NCBI GenBank assembly: GCA_036936605.1
Contig: JAUPFV010000001.1
Location: forward strand, 342,747,081 to 342,811,080
DNA: 64,000 nucleotides
Direction: 5' to 3'
Source of the DNA: Limnanthes douglasii subsp. nivea
Taxonomy: Eukaryota; Streptophyta; Magnoliopsida; Brassicales; Limnanthaceae
The position numbers and the translations under genes are program-made. Each line of letters opens with the position of its first letter. The stretch's first letter is position 1. Under the pieces are notes generated by a model. That model was not told the origin of the DNA. It did not search any database and was given only the letters and a program-made list of their open reading frames with translations. Below, in pieces: positions 23,401-36,679 of the stretch.

Positions 23401-24310
23401 TAATTAGAAACTTAGGTTTGTCTATGTGAACGACGATAGGATTCTTTTTCTCCTGAACATAAAAAGAACATATTGCCTTAAGACTTTGAGGCTTAGAAAT
23501 ACGGAAAGAACAAATATATCGTAAGATAAATTTATTGATATTTTTGGTTGGACCAGACATGCGACATAGCAGAGATCAATAGCGTTTGATTGATATTTTA
23601 TATACCATATATGATAAGTGGGCTAGGCTTTATTGTGGGAACTAATGAATTTGGAAACTAGCTGGGAGGTTACATAAAGTGCAGTGATTGTTGGAGTCGA
23701 ATTTCTCTTTGTGGAAATTTTGTGCGAGTAGAAACTAACAAGAACCTCTTGTGTATTTATAAGATTAATAACGCTCTTAAGTATATTTGTTTATCTTTTG
23801 ATCATTAGTTCAGATGTATAAAAACTGTGAAACATCATTCAACGGACAATGTTATTCTAAAAATAAGAAGTCCTTTCGAGAACAAAGAATGGTCTAAAAT
23901 ATCTTGGAACGCAAGAAGATTGAATTGTCAAATTCAGAAAAATATGTTAGGGCATACCAACATATTACATCGATAAGGAAAAATAATCACATCTCAAAAG
24001 TAGGTTGTCTCGATAAACAAATCTTAAATATAACCTTTCATACGCAAATAATTGAACTTTAGTTGGAAAAGATAGAGAGCCAAACCCAAAATCTCACTCA
24101 CATATAGTGGCTTAACTATAAGCTAATTAAAAGGTGGTTGAACCATAAGCTAAGTGTAAGATGACCACACCATAAACCAAAGATATAGTAGGCGATCGTG
24201 AAACTATCATGTTATACATTATCTCTAACATGTTCAGCAAATGTCGCATCTCGACAACAAACTATCTTAATGTTGAGGTAAAACATTACTCGGTTGTATT
24301 ATTTCCTTCG

Positions 24311-24311
<1 letters not shown>

Positions 24312-24362
<51 letters not shown>
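24312..24362. repeat. (AT)n microsatellite
   Basis: An uninterrupted alternating AT tract of about 50 bp. Confidence 0.95.
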
Positions 24363-24368
<6 letters not shown>

Positions 24369-25226
24369 CTTAAAATAAGTTTTGATCGGTGAGAGTGTCA
24401 ACAAAGTATATCGATAATAATATTGCGCCACGAGGTCCCCCTTCACGTGGCCGAATGTGTGTATGCATATTGAAGTTAACTAAAACTAAAAAGTTCTAAT
24501 TAGTCGAATTATAACTTACTTCTCCTTCATATCGCTCGTGATTATTATATGGAAATTTATAAATGGATAAATATTTAGACCTAATTATGGTCTTAGATTA
24601 CAAAAGAATTCAAAAATTCTGATGTCTATATGTATATTTAAACTTTGTATATGTATATTTATCCTTATATATTTCCTCTAATGTGATTTTTGGATTATTC
24701 ATTATAAATACAATATTATTTATTTATTTGAAAATATGATTAGTTATTTATTTATAAAGTTATATTTTTACATCATTATTTACATATTCAATGCCTATAA
24801 ATTTAGAGAGTATATTAATTTATGTGTCCGATCTAATCTAATCGTAAAGATACATATCTCTGTTTACTATTGCTTAAATGATATTCATAAGTTTTCATAT
24901 CACAAACTATAATTTCATTTTTTTCTAAAATTTAAAATTATATGTATGAAAGTAAAATATATATAATTAAGTAAAATAAATGAATATAAATAATTAAACT
25001 TAGAAAATAAAATTTTCATTGAAAATAAATGAATATAAATAATTATACTTAGAAATTTTAAACAAGGAAAATAAATGAATATAAACAAGTAAACTTATAC
25101 ATATATTTAATTTATTTATGAGGAAAACCAAACACACTGGAGATAAAAATGTAATTCAACCTCACGGTACTAGAAAAGGTAATCAAATGTGAATGTTTGT
25201 GATAACATTACGATGTTGAGATTGCG

Positions 25227-25257
25227 CACACATATATATATATATATATACACACAC
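25227..25257. repeat. (CA)(TA)(CA) compound microsatellite
   Basis: CACACA, then a TA tract, then CACACAC in about 30 bp. Confidence 0.85.
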
Positions 25258-27899
25258 GGGATTTGAGACCCACCACTCACTAAAAATAAATAACACAATA
25301 TAAATAAGTTAAATATATGTTTATTTTATTCAAAAAAATCAATACAAATACCATACATACAGTTTACATTCAATATCTATCAATCTAAAAAAATATATGT
25401 ATGTGGCAAAGCATAACTCACATCTTACATTTTCGATATATGATCTCATCCACACGAGGTCGCATTTGTATGTGATGATTCATAACTTGCATCATACATG
25501 ACATTGTCCACGTATGATCATATATTGTCCACACATGATATACATATGAATGTTAAAAATAGTATGCACATTTAAACTAATATATGAACCCACATGTATC
25601 CATCTTTTATCTTAAATTATATTTTCCAAAGATGTAACAATATATTATGTACAACTATATATATTATGGTTTATAAAAATAATAAACAAAATATAAACAT
25701 ACTTGTATTATATATATATATAAATTATAATATTGTTTATCGGTATATAATCCATCGACAAGAATATATCAATGTACACGCATAGTCATGGTCAAATCCC
25801 TAAAATTGAATTTTGCTCATTTGCTTTATATCTTAACTCAATACAATACAATTTATTCTACGAATAAATTATTCAAGGTAAAATTTTCATTTATTAAATC
25901 GGTATTCGACAATAAATTAATTTAAAATATATATCTTACTTAGAATGCTAATAATCTATATTGGTATCTCAAATTGTTGTAAAATATTTTTTTATGATAT
26001 TTTCTCAAATTATTTTAAAATATTATATGATGTTTTCAAAAAAATTAAAACTTTATATGTGATGTTTATGTATTTTCTCCAAAAACTTATTATATTGTGT
26101 TTACCTAAAAACATAAATAACATGATTATATATTCATAAATAATATCACATGTTCCTTAAAAAAAAGTCGTAATAATGAGCTAGTTGTGAAACCATAATT
26201 TTAAACTTAAAAATTTAAAAGTAATACGCATCAAATTAATATATATTTGACTGAAAAGAGGAAGATGTAATATGTTTTTAAATAAATTCGTTGAAAATAT
26301 AAAAGTCACTTTGAGCAACTAAGAATTGTACTTGAAATTTTGAAGCTTCTGTACATATTTAAAGTGCGCTCATCTTAAATTTTGATATTTAAGTAGGTAT
26401 AATCCAAAATATGGTGTGAGATAAAAAGAATATTTTGAATGGTTATAAATATTTATATTTTAGGATACTTAGGAATCCAATACAGGATATTTGATACAAT
26501 GTTTAGTTAGATAACTAATTGTTACGTGTTTGGATCTTTGTATGATTAAGTATTTATAATCATTTTGGTAAAAAAATAAATTAAATAAAAAATTCCATGA
26601 ATCATTATACAATGAATAATTTTTACATTAAATTAATTAATTTAAATAAAAAAATATTTCTTAGATAGTTGTTTTCATATAAAAAAATATGTAGAAATAT
26701 AAATTTTACAGAAAAAAGAAAATTTTAAAATTTATTATCGATCAATCAGATTTCATGTCTAATTAACATAAATATTAATTTTTTGCAAGATCCGTTTGGA
26801 TAAAGTAAAACTGGAGAGATTGATTTCAAATAAGATTTTGGTCTCAAACTCGTGTGGAGGTAGATATGAGAAAATAAAAAATGCAATTGGATGATCACGT
26901 GATTAAAATCTTATTATTTTGTTTATTTTTTCACAACTAGCTCGATAATCTTACCGCGGTCCTGGAAGGAGATGAGGGAAGAGATTTACGTCTAGGTCCT
27001 CTCTTTCGGCCTACTAGATTGACGATGCTGCATGAATCATCGTCCTAACCTCTGTTTTTATATTTGGAAACCTCGTAATATATTTAACTCCCTCTAGATT
27101 TGTTTACAAATGAGATAATTTCATATTTAATATATTTAGCCTATAAACTTTTGAAGTCTATTTTTTTATAAAGAACTTTTTTTTAACATGCCTACCGAAA
27201 GCCCTCGCTACTTGTCTAATCAATCACAATAATAAATTCAATAGTTTACTATTATTTTTAATAATATGCGTATAATAGGCCTCTTTTAAGTTAAGCTTTA
27301 TGTCTTTAACCTTATAACCTTAAGTTTCAGTCCCAAATTATAGATTATAGTTAACATATTAACAATGAGTTTTACTCTAGAAAATTCACACCCTTATCAT
27401 TGACTTCATAGTTCTTGAGAAAATCGAGGAAGGATACAAATTTTGAAGTATTTTTCTGTGGTTGAAGCTTTCTGTTTCTTTTTTAAAAGATTATGTTAAA
27501 GCTTAATTTGTATTATAATCTTAAATTTCAATGTTCATTTCAACTAATACTCTGTTGTGAAGCTTTTGTATCTATATTTGTGTCATTTAAAACACACATT
27601 GGTCTAAACCTCAATTGATGATAAAATTCTATATTTGAGGAAGGAGGAGAGTACAATAATAAGTAACATTTCTTATATTTTGGATTCACTAGTAGTTGGT
27701 TATCTAATAGGCATGGACTTTAATCAGCTAATATTGACAGGGATTTAAAAGTTTAATTTTAGAAAAACTTGTTTAGGTTTGCATGTGATGGTATTAAAGT
27801 AGCCTCCTAGTTATTTACTTTATTTTAAAATAGTGTTATTTTTCTTCTTTTTATTTTTTAGCAGACTCCTTCATTTTTACTCTGCTGGATTGTACATGA

Positions 27900-29850
27900 C
27901 TTTTTTAATTGAGCATACACTCAATAATTATCCACCTAGGCTCTCAATGACTCCCACATTTGTTATCTCGATGCTCAAATAATTCAATAAAGATATTTAT
28001 TCCACCTGCATTTCTGGATTGATCAAGTCTCATGCAGTTATAAACTCACTTGTGGCTATTTTGTTTTTCAATACATTAGTCTTCTGACCTTCTTCATACA
28101 AGAATACAGTAGTTACATCCACATGACATAACTCAATATCAGATCGAGCAACAGTTGGCAACCGAATTTAAAGTCTTATTGTTCATCTTAGTATCCTTGT
28201 TGTCGGAAATATCTGAACCATCAGACTCTCAATCAAATTCGAATCTTTATAATGGTAGAACTTCCTATGCAGAGTTTGAACCTGTACCAAGCCTGAAATC
28301 AGCTTCAGCATAAGCATCCTCGGTTTTACCTTTATGTTCAAACTTCACCTCAACTTCAACTCCTCTTTGGGTAGTAATATTTATAGTGTTAACCCCTGTG
28401 ATCAGTGGTAGCTCAACTTCATTGAATACCACATCCTTTTTAATTAAAGAATTAGCACTCCCAAGATCCAAAGATTACATCTTATACCTTTTTAAATATT
28501 CCTGATAATCGAAAATCTAAAGGCTCCTGCTGACGATGAGCCCAACTATCTTGGAAGATCCTTCACACAATCTCTTGCTCATTTCTGCTATCATAATCAC
28601 ACCTCTTACTCCCTCAAATAAGGTTTGATTCATCTTCTCAACTATTTTATGTCTTGGATTATTTATCAAGGATTGACACCTAGACATACAAAGTTTTGAA
28701 CATAATTAATTAATAGTCTTTTCATAAGTTCCAAGACATTGTTAGTTCTTAACTTTTTTAGGTACTTCCGTGATTAATTCTCCACCTATTTTGGTACCCT
28801 TAGAGGAATTGAACCGTGTATTGGTAGGAACATTCCCAACAATAAACGTATTATACATTACCAGCCCTTCGAGAACTAAAACACCATTAATTTGGCTAGA
28901 CTTGATAACAACCAACGAGTATTGCAAGACCTTAATTATACCAAATCCATCTGTATAGTTAAACCCTTTCTCATCTAACACTTATATAGACAAAAGGTTT
29001 TTCTTAACATACCTCACATTTGTTATAACATATTCGAGTCCATTGAATAACGTGAACCTTATAATTTTAATTCCTTTCATATTGGGGAGTTTGTTATTCC
29101 CCAACATGGCCTTCCCACCTCTAAACACCTTTAAGTTTTTTAAAATAACGTTTGTTGAATTCATATAGAATGACACTCAGAATTGAGAACCCAATTGTTA
29201 CTATACGTGCAATTAGAGGCCATTAAATCATCAATATAACCATAATTATCTAAGATCATTGAAGTATCTACAACTTTAGACTTTGGATAACTATATGAAT
29301 TCTTTCGCCCATGATAGTTCATGCTAATACGATCTTTATTCTCACAGCACCAACATTTCACCCTAGAATCTGTAGCCTTTTCGTTTTAATCTCCCCAACT
29401 AGACTATCCCCTCAGACTCATTGTTTCTCACCATACTCATTTTTCAAGCCAACCTTTCTCTGAATATATTTTTTAATTCGTAATACTTTTAACTGTAACC
29501 ATCGTACAAGATCTTTTTACATAGATCATGGTGTTAACAAAGTGTTTATACACTTCGGAAAAAACTCAAAAGGATAATTATTTGATCCTTATTTTGAACA
29601 GTAACACTAATCGCATTCAAATCAAGAATGATTCTATTGAAATCATCCAAGTGTTTTTTTTATCTCCTTACTACCATCCATTTTTAACGCATACAAAATT
29701 TTCTTAAGGTATATTATATATGATTAATATTGCTGGCTTCAAGTCTATTCCAAATCCTACTGATTGAAGACTTTTCATACACTTCTTAAAGTATCTCATC
29801 TCCCAAGCTCAATCTTAAAAACTATAACACAACCAAATTTCACTTACAAA
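27900..29850 (-). pseudogene. Ty1/copia relic A (gag to truncated RT)
   Basis: Blocks lie in copia order on the minus strand. They are gag with a LDDFNRIILDLNAI-like stretch and its SLP/YGR region (about 29830-29460); a zinc-knuckle remnant KCWCCENKDRISMNYHG (near 29350); a decayed protease NNWVLNSECH (near 29190); a pre-integrase region with VRYVKKNLLSI (28990-29100) and its continuation (28742-28981); an integrase piece with RHKIVEKMNQTL (near 28650); and the KKDVVFNEVELP block (28265-28471). RT is represented only by ELCHVDVTTVFLYEE (near 28100) and then jumps to a 3'-terminal part. Many stops and shifts. The only copia lineage statement I can make is superfamily level. Confidence 0.75.
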
Positions 29851-30479
29851 AGACACTACGGATCTTGATATTTCTCTTAGTATTTATCTTCTACATTGAT
29901 TCTCTCTCTAAAAACCACACAAGCTTGGGACCTTATTTTTTTAACTAATGATCTCCCGATATTCTCAACATCAACTTCATACCTTTTTCAACTATATATG
30001 GAACCATTGATAAGTGAGTTGAACCCTCAAGCTCATTATGGAAACTAAACATGTTCCTAAGACAACCGAACAAAAATGACAGTCTAGCCTTAATATATGT
30101 ATGTCTATACACCATACTAGGTAATGACACAACCAAATATGACACCTGATATTATTGTATCTTTTACATCATGTTCATTTCTCAATCATGTGTAAATCAA
30201 CGAATACTTGAACAATGACCGAGAATAAATCATCGATTTCAGATTTTCAACATATTAGTTAATTAGTTCTTTTTTACAACTCATAGGTACTTTCACAAGC
30301 TTTCGGCTATATGTTCCCAGACAATCGACTCCAACAGTAACGTAAAACTTATCTTTGGAAACAATAATCTCTTAGGTTCTAGAAGATATCTATGCATCTA
30401 TGTTTCAGTTGAGAATCTTGACACTAACGATTCAACTACAACCATAAGAATTAGAACACATACCTTCGGCTTTGAAGGT

Positions 30480-30795
30480 TTAATGGTCTTGACTCATTCA
30501 CTAAGGTTCAGCTTCAACACTTGTTTCCAAGTTCAAAACTTAATTTCATCTTCAACACTTAGTTCCATTATTTGCCACTTAATTCAAGCTTCACAACGTA
30601 TGTACAACTTTAACACTAAGTTGCAACTTTCACCACTTAGTTACAACTTCCTTTTTTGGTTACGTATAACAAAACATTATAGTCTTTGCACTTAGTTACT
30701 GCTTCAGTACTTAATTATAGCTTTAACACTAAGATATACGTTTCGACACTAAGTTTTAGCCTTCGACAAAAGTCCCACCTTAGTCACTATGAGCC
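30480..30795 (-). repeat. LTR-like segment with internal minisatellite (copia relic B, 3' side)
   Basis: On the minus strand it begins TGTTAAGTGTAGGCTCATAG, directly after a purine-rich AGGTGGAGAAT run. Inside are about ten degenerate units of roughly 20-24 bp around CAACACTTAGTTACAACTT, read on the plus strand. The same units and a related start occur at 31385-31642. Confidence 0.55.
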
Positions 30796-31384
30796 TACAC
30801 TTAACAATTCTCCACCTAGGCTCATAGTGACTCTATGATCTATTGCCTAATGCTTAAAAGTACCCACTGAAGATATTTAGTTGGCATATATCCCCTTATT
30901 AATAAAGTTTGATGCATTTTGTGAACTTATTTATGGTTATTTTTTCCAAGACCTGAGTCTTCTAACCTTGTTTATGCAAGAGAGTAGTAGTAACATCCAC
31001 TTAGACTTACTCAAGATCAGATCGAGCAACATTTGACATCCAAATATCGAAGTCTCATTGTTGCTCCCAGTATCCTTGTTGATCTGAAATATTTGAACCA
31101 TCAGACTCTTGATCAAAGTTGAATCCTTACACTAGTTGAACTTTCTCTGTAGATTTTGAACCTATACCAATGCTGAAATTGGATTCAGCATAAGCACCCT
31201 CAACTTCAGTATAAGTACTCTCAATTTCAATCTTATCTTTAAACTCCATCTTAACTCTACTTCCAGTTTTAGAAGTAATATCTATAGTGCTAACCTTTGT
31301 GATCAATGGTCTTTTGACTCTATTGAACACCAAATCTCTGCTAATTAAAGCCTTAACAATCATAGGTTTAGCAATATGTTCCAA
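30796..31384 (-). pseudogene. Ty1/copia relic B (internally deleted)
   Basis: The frame at 31127-31384 aligns with relic A: ISRDLVFNRVKRPLITK against KKDVVFNEVELPLITG, and later AYAESNF-IGIGS against AYAEADFRLGTGS. Downstream, LEVVDVTTTLLHKQG-type sequence (near 30980) repeats the RT start and makes the same jump to a 3'-terminal segment as relic A. Gag, protease and most of pol are absent, so only a short internal region lies between the two LTR-like segments. Confidence 0.65.
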
Positions 31385-31642
31385 CTTTAATACTTTGTTC
31401 CATTTTTAACACCTAGTTCCAAGTGCAACACTTATCCCGCCTTCGTTACTTACTTTTAACTTTAATACTTAGTAAAACTTTAGCACTAAGTAAGAAGTTT
31501 TGACACTTAGTTACAAATTTATTAATTAGTTAGAGCTTCAAGACTAAGTTACAACCGTTGGCACTTAGTTAAAATTTCAACACTAAGTTACAGTCTTTAA
31601 AACTAGGTTCCATCATTCGGAAGGTCTCGCTTATACTAAACA
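31385..31642 (-). repeat. LTR-like segment with internal minisatellite (copia relic B, 5' side)
   Basis: Minus-strand start TGTTTAGTATAAGCG is related to the segment at 30795. It contains the same degenerate CACTTAGTTACAA-type tandem units. The primer-binding site is not recognisable. Confidence 0.5.
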
Positions 31643-32184
31643 ATAATCTTCGTAAATATAAAAAATAGAAGATTAAAGTTGTTTATATCTCAGGAAAACT
31701 AGATGACCATAAAATATATGAAATAAAATATATGTTCCCAAGTATAGATTTCTGAATATGAGTATCTTTTTCTCTATGCTTGTTTTACTTTATATTTCTT
31801 TCATTATTCCTACTTCTTATAGATATAACTTTCGTGCCCATTTATGCCTAGATATTGGTACTTGCTTTGAAGATTCGCCCTCTCATGCGTATAAGTAGTA
31901 TTATAAGCTTGTCAAGGAGGTTGTAACATATTTTAATGATTACCATGTCAGTATGGTGCTTGAGAATTTTATAACTTATGTTATGTGACCTAAACATACC
32001 ATACCATATATTATTAACCTTCAGTCTTGGGCGTGCCAGCCAAGACTGTTGTTAGTAAAAGAACTGATATTCATGCATAATAATTCTCCTAAGTATGATC
32101 ACTCCAACAAAAAGAACGTTTATTAAGAATTTTATGAGGTCTTCAATTCCTAAAACCCAAGTTACAAGAAGTGATTCATCTTAA

Positions 32185-34290
32185 TTGGTATGTTTTGCTA
32201 TGTTGTTTGAAGATAAATGTTTTGGTTATTCTAAAAAACAGTTTAATAATGATTGTTTTGCTAACGTTGTAGAGATATTGGTTAACGAGGTTGTGGTTTT
32301 AGGGACTTTAATTACTGAGAGTAGGATATTATATGTTTGGTTCCTAATATATTTTTTTGTTGATCTGAAGTTAACTTCTCATATTTATGACGTTATGGAA
32401 GTGAAATTTCCTTTTTAGACATCTATTTTAAAAACTATTCTAGTTATAGTTTCATTTAGTGTTTTTTTATTCACAAGACTTTATAGTCGTAGTTAAACCA
32501 TATGCTTCAAGATATGTTGTTATTCAAGATTTTATTTCTAGAATGGATTTTATATTTTTTGGAAACACTCATATTTTAATAAATAAAGGTGTTATTATAT
32601 ATGTGGGTGATTTCCATAATAAAAAAGAGGCTCTTGTTTGCGTTAGGAATCGGAAAACGAAAATCAGTGATGTTTATCCTAGACCAGACTTTGATGCTTT
32701 TCAAAAGAAAATAAATCTTGAAATTGCTACCAATTATAGGAGTCATTTGAAGGAGAGACTGAAGTTGAAGTACAATAATGAATATTCCATTGGAGGATCT
32801 TTGGTAAAAAAAAATGGTTGGAATATTATTAGATAAGAGATAATTGTTTACTAGTGTGGTTTATGATTTTTTTTTGGAGAATGTATTCACTTGTTGTCGT
32901 TGTTTTCAACAATGTTGATGTTTCTCAAAGCTTTGCTACCAAGGATGATGATGTTTTAGACAATCCTCCTACTGCATCAGAAGGAACTCTAGATGATACT
33001 CTTGCTAGTAAATTTGAAGTTGATTGTACACTTACTAGAAATCCTCTAATTTTTGTATTTCGGTCATTCCCTTAAAAGAAAGTTTATGAATTATTTAGTA
33101 ATTTTGATACTTTGGATCATATAAAAAAAGATACCAACTCTTTTAGTCTTATGAATAAAATTATGAGGTAAATGCACATGGGGTTTGAGGTAAGTCTCTG
33201 CCATTTTGTTTATTGCTTTATTTATTTATGTTAAATAATTTTGATTTAATTTTGTTTGTGATCTATGTTATGTCATTTTCTAATCCATGTTATCCCTAAA
33301 CTTAGACCATTATTTGAAGTTTTAGTATTTTCATTTTTAAGTGGCCAGGATCGGAAGGCTAAACTTCAAGCTAAAAATGAGGCTCGAGAGAATTAAAAAT
33401 TAACCTTCTTGCCAAAACTGAAGTCGAGATGCATTTTAATATTGAGCGACATGCTAAGGCAGTACTACAGAAGAATCTTAAGAGTGAGTTAGATCCTACA
33501 GAGAATAATAAGCTTGCTTGCTCTTGTGAGTTTGTAACTCACATTAAAAGAATTATTATATCCCAGAAGTGATTGTTACAACTTTTTTTTGCGAGTTAAG
33601 GGATTATTCCGCTAAACTAAGAACATAACAATAAATTTGGGACACTTCTCAGGAAAAACATGAGGCTTTTTTATAAAGAATGTTGAACCCTAAATGTAGA
33701 AGTTGTAGTAGTGTATGAATGAAACATTCGTTGGGATATAAATTATGGTAGAGATACTTGAGGTTAAACGTTCAGAGCTTGATGAGTTTGAAAAAAAAGT
33801 AAAGTCTCACATGAGAAATTATAATGCAAAAGTAATTGACACAACTAAGAATAATATGGTTTTTCGCTTTTATGAAAAACATTGTGAATTTAACTTCGAT
33901 TTTTTATGGTGTCATATTCCTCGTGAGGAAATGTCAGGTAATGTTAGTTAAGCTAGTTTTCCTAATGAAACTAGTCGATTTTCAACCGTTGTGACAGGTT
34001 GATATCGAGTTACTGATCTTCTTCTTAAAGTTGAGAATCAGAGGGTTGGTGGCGCATCTGCTTTGAGTTTTATAAATGAAGAAGTTACTTTTGTTACTGT
34101 TGCAGATCTAGCTGATCATCTTCAAGCCCAAATAACTTTTGTTCATTCGAAGTAAGACAAAATTGTTGCTCTTACTGTAAATATTGAAGTTCTGGCTCAT
34201 GTTGAAGAGACCAAAGTTGTAGCCCATGTTGCAGAGACCGTAGTTGTAGCTTATTCTTTTAAACCTATAATTTCTTTATAATTTTAATTT
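32185..34290 (+). pseudogene. Unrecognised decayed coding region
   Basis: Several plus-strand frames have protein-like composition. The clearest, 32459-32836 (125 codons), includes INKGVIIYVGDFHNKKEAL, DVYPRPDF and YRSHLKERLKLKY. A further frame lies at 32854-33075. Later sequence (33350-33960) is Lys/Glu-rich and coiled-coil-like, and 34150-34260 encodes a short repeat HVEET-VVAHVAET. Frames are broken by stops, and introns cannot be excluded. I do not recognise the family. It could be the antisense ORF of a lost gypsy element, by analogy with 41.7-43.7 and 53.2-55.8 kb, or a captured host gene. Confidence 0.4.
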
Positions 34291-35428
34291 TGTTTGTACT
34301 TTTCTATGTTATAAGGATTCTTTAAAACCAAAGTCCCCACTTATTGGGAAAATTTAAAGTGACTTGTATTTTCCTTCATTTGTCTTGGCAAAGTAATAAT
34401 TATTTCTTATTTTATTCTGGCTTATGCTTTCTTTCTTTTTTTTGTATAGAATTTGTTTTTTTAATAATTTGTTGTTTGTTTTATGGAAGAAAGCATTATA
34501 TTTTCTAGACTACGTTGTTCCAAACATAGTGATCGATTCTGAAGAAAAAAACTATAATGAAATAGCTCGTGGGATCTTTCATTGATTAGGTATAGAATTA
34601 TCAAATTTTGTTTTGTTTGGAGGGTTCATGACTCCTTGATGTATTTTAGGACGACTTTTTAAATCATCCCACATATGAATTTTTTTTATGGAGGGTTACT
34701 TGGACTATTTCTAGTGTCAATAATCAATTTTGAATCATCCTACGCTTTTGTTTTGTTTGTTTGAGAGTTGATGAGACTCCACGAAGTGCTAAAGACTACT
34801 ATTGAAATCATCATAGACTTATCTTCTATGTTTTTTATTTTTTAAAAATGTTGAAATTACCTTAAGTGTTGAATACTACTTTTGAAATCATCATAGACTT
34901 ATCTTTTTTATTTTATATATGAAAAGACTTCTTAGAGTCTTATGGATTACTTCTAAGTTCAACCACACATGGCTTTGTTTTGTTTGATGAATTCGGAAAC
35001 TTCTTTAAGTTTTTTTTATGCTAAATGGTTTAATATTTGTAAATGGAAAGTCATTTTATTAATATTGTATGCCTCCTTAAAATCTTCTTACACCATCAAG
35101 ATAGGAAAGAGTACTATAAAATATGAGTTTAATAAAATATTACATAATTAATAAAATTAACATCTGAAGCTTAAGTTGAGTTATAGAGCTTCAAATGCTC
35201 TATATTTTATAGGTATTAAAGTTGATTTCCTTCCTTATCTAGCAATTTATACATTCACGACTTGAAATTTGACTCTATTGTATATGTGACTTTATATATT
35301 GGGTCTAATGTGTCGATACTTTTATAGATTGTATGAAGAAATATTATCTCTGGTATTTTATCTCGCACCTTGAAGCTTCCAAAACAAACTGTGGAGTTGT
35401 ATATTTTAAAGGCAATAATAGAAAATAA
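34291..35428. other. AT-rich spacer, no gene seen
   Basis: Contains a degenerate direct repeat of about 80 bp sharing GAAATCATCATAGACTTATC at about 34805 and 34887, and no recognisable gene. Confidence 0.5.
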
Positions 35429-35619
35429 TGTTAAGATATTATTATACAAATATATTATTTCATAATAAGATATTATAACATAAAATACATTTACTACATA
35501 GCTAAAAGAGCTTAGAATATAATATTTACATTCTTTACTTATTTAAGCCTATCTATATATATGGCTTTAGTTTGTAATTTATGTATACTTTTATAATAAA
35601 TATATTTATCACTTTTACA
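35429..35619 (+). repeat. Copia 5' LTR (about 191 bp)
   Basis: Begins TGTTAAGATATTATTATAC and ends TTTTACA, directly followed by a primer-binding site. Short LTRs of this composition are common in plant copia elements. The 3' partner was not found, so the left boundary rests on the TGTTA start alone. Confidence 0.55.
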
Positions 35620-35632
35620 TGGTGTCAGATTC
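35620..35632 (+). other. Copia primer-binding site
   Basis: TGGTGTCAGATTC resembles the plant initiator-Met site TGGTATCAGAGCC with a few changes and directly abuts the LTR. Confidence 0.65.
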
Positions 35633-35654
35633 ATTAGGGCTTTAAAAAATTTAG

Positions 35655-36670
35655 ATCCAGATGGAAGAAATAACATATGTCTAATTTATTTCATATAATT
35701 ACAAATATCACAGAGTATAACTTGAACTTGAACAATTTTAACTACTTAGATTTGAGGAAATCCATTCGTATATTTATGAAGCATTGAGAAAAAAGATAAT
35801 TTCGAGAAAGATCTTATTATAGTGATACAACCAAAGGATGGGTACGCCATGATGCTCATATTTCTATAAAAATACGGAAGGCGATCACCATTAAGGTTTC
35901 AAGTCTAGTTAATCACTACGAGTATGTTAAAAAGTTAATTAAATGTTCAAAATTTTGATATGCTGGTAAATGTAACATTTCTTGTATCTATGATGTTTGT
36001 AAGTCTTTTACCATACTAAAAATAAGACAAGTCTCTTACAATATAATTTATGGAGTTCAAATGTATATGAGAATGACTTCATGTTTTATTATCGTTCAAA
36101 CTTAAACTAAAATTTAACAATTACAATAAGAACAAATGGTTGTAATATGTTTTCTTGACAATCCTCCTTTTGAGTTTAAAATTTTTAAATCTCAAATCCA
36201 ATGGATTTTGGATATCATCTACAAATGAATCTTTTGTAAGAATTCTCTGACCAAAATCTGACAGACATCACAACTTACAACCAATGTATTAATCAACCAC
36301 AATAGGCGTGGTAATAATGATAATCATATTGGTCATAACAGTAGTGGCTGATACAATGATTGTGGTACCTGTAATGTCTATGGTTATAGTATTCATGGTA
36401 GATATGATGGTCTTGGTGAATACAATGAGCGTGGTAGTCATGGTGGATACAACAATTATGGTGGTAATGGTGGTTATAGTAGTTATACTAGTCACGATTG
36501 ATACAATAGACACAATAGTCGTGGAAAATATGGTAACCATAATGATATTAATAGTTATAGAAGACGTGGTTTTCAAGATCTAAGCAATGCAAAATGCTTT
36601 GCTGTCTTGAACATGGTCACCTAAAGTAGACTTGTCTGCAACTACGATAATACTTTGCTAATATGGAAAC
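35655..36670 (+). pseudogene. Copia gag remnant
   Basis: Starts after the primer site with an ATGGAAGAAAT. It is heavily broken. The C-terminal linker (36290-36590) is rich in Gly, Asn, Tyr and Arg in the gag frame, as in copia gag tails. It is followed by a zinc-knuckle remnant CKMLCCLEHGHLK-TC near 36590-36640, which keeps the spaced C, H, C of the CCHC pattern. The long hydrophobic frames seen on both strands here are shadows of this repetitive linker. Confidence 0.65.
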
Positions 36671-36679
36671 TAACAAGGA

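Larger units (their letters stand above)
20491..27890. other. Long AT-rich stretch without recognisable genes
   Basis: About 7.4 kb with many stops in all frames. Only short open frames are present, all of AT-rich, low-information composition. It holds the microsatellites listed separately. The sequence TCTATATATAATAAAAT near 21250 resembles some Helitron 5' ends, but no matching 3' hairpin/CTRR end was identified. Confidence 0.55.

Noticed and set aside
24300..24370. Functional element in the (AT)n tract
   Set aside because: A simple microsatellite.
36289..36583. Two overlapping hydrophobic Val/Ile/Thr-rich frames on opposite strands
   Set aside because: They are shadows of the repetitive Gly/Asn/Tyr-rich gag linker read in a third frame.
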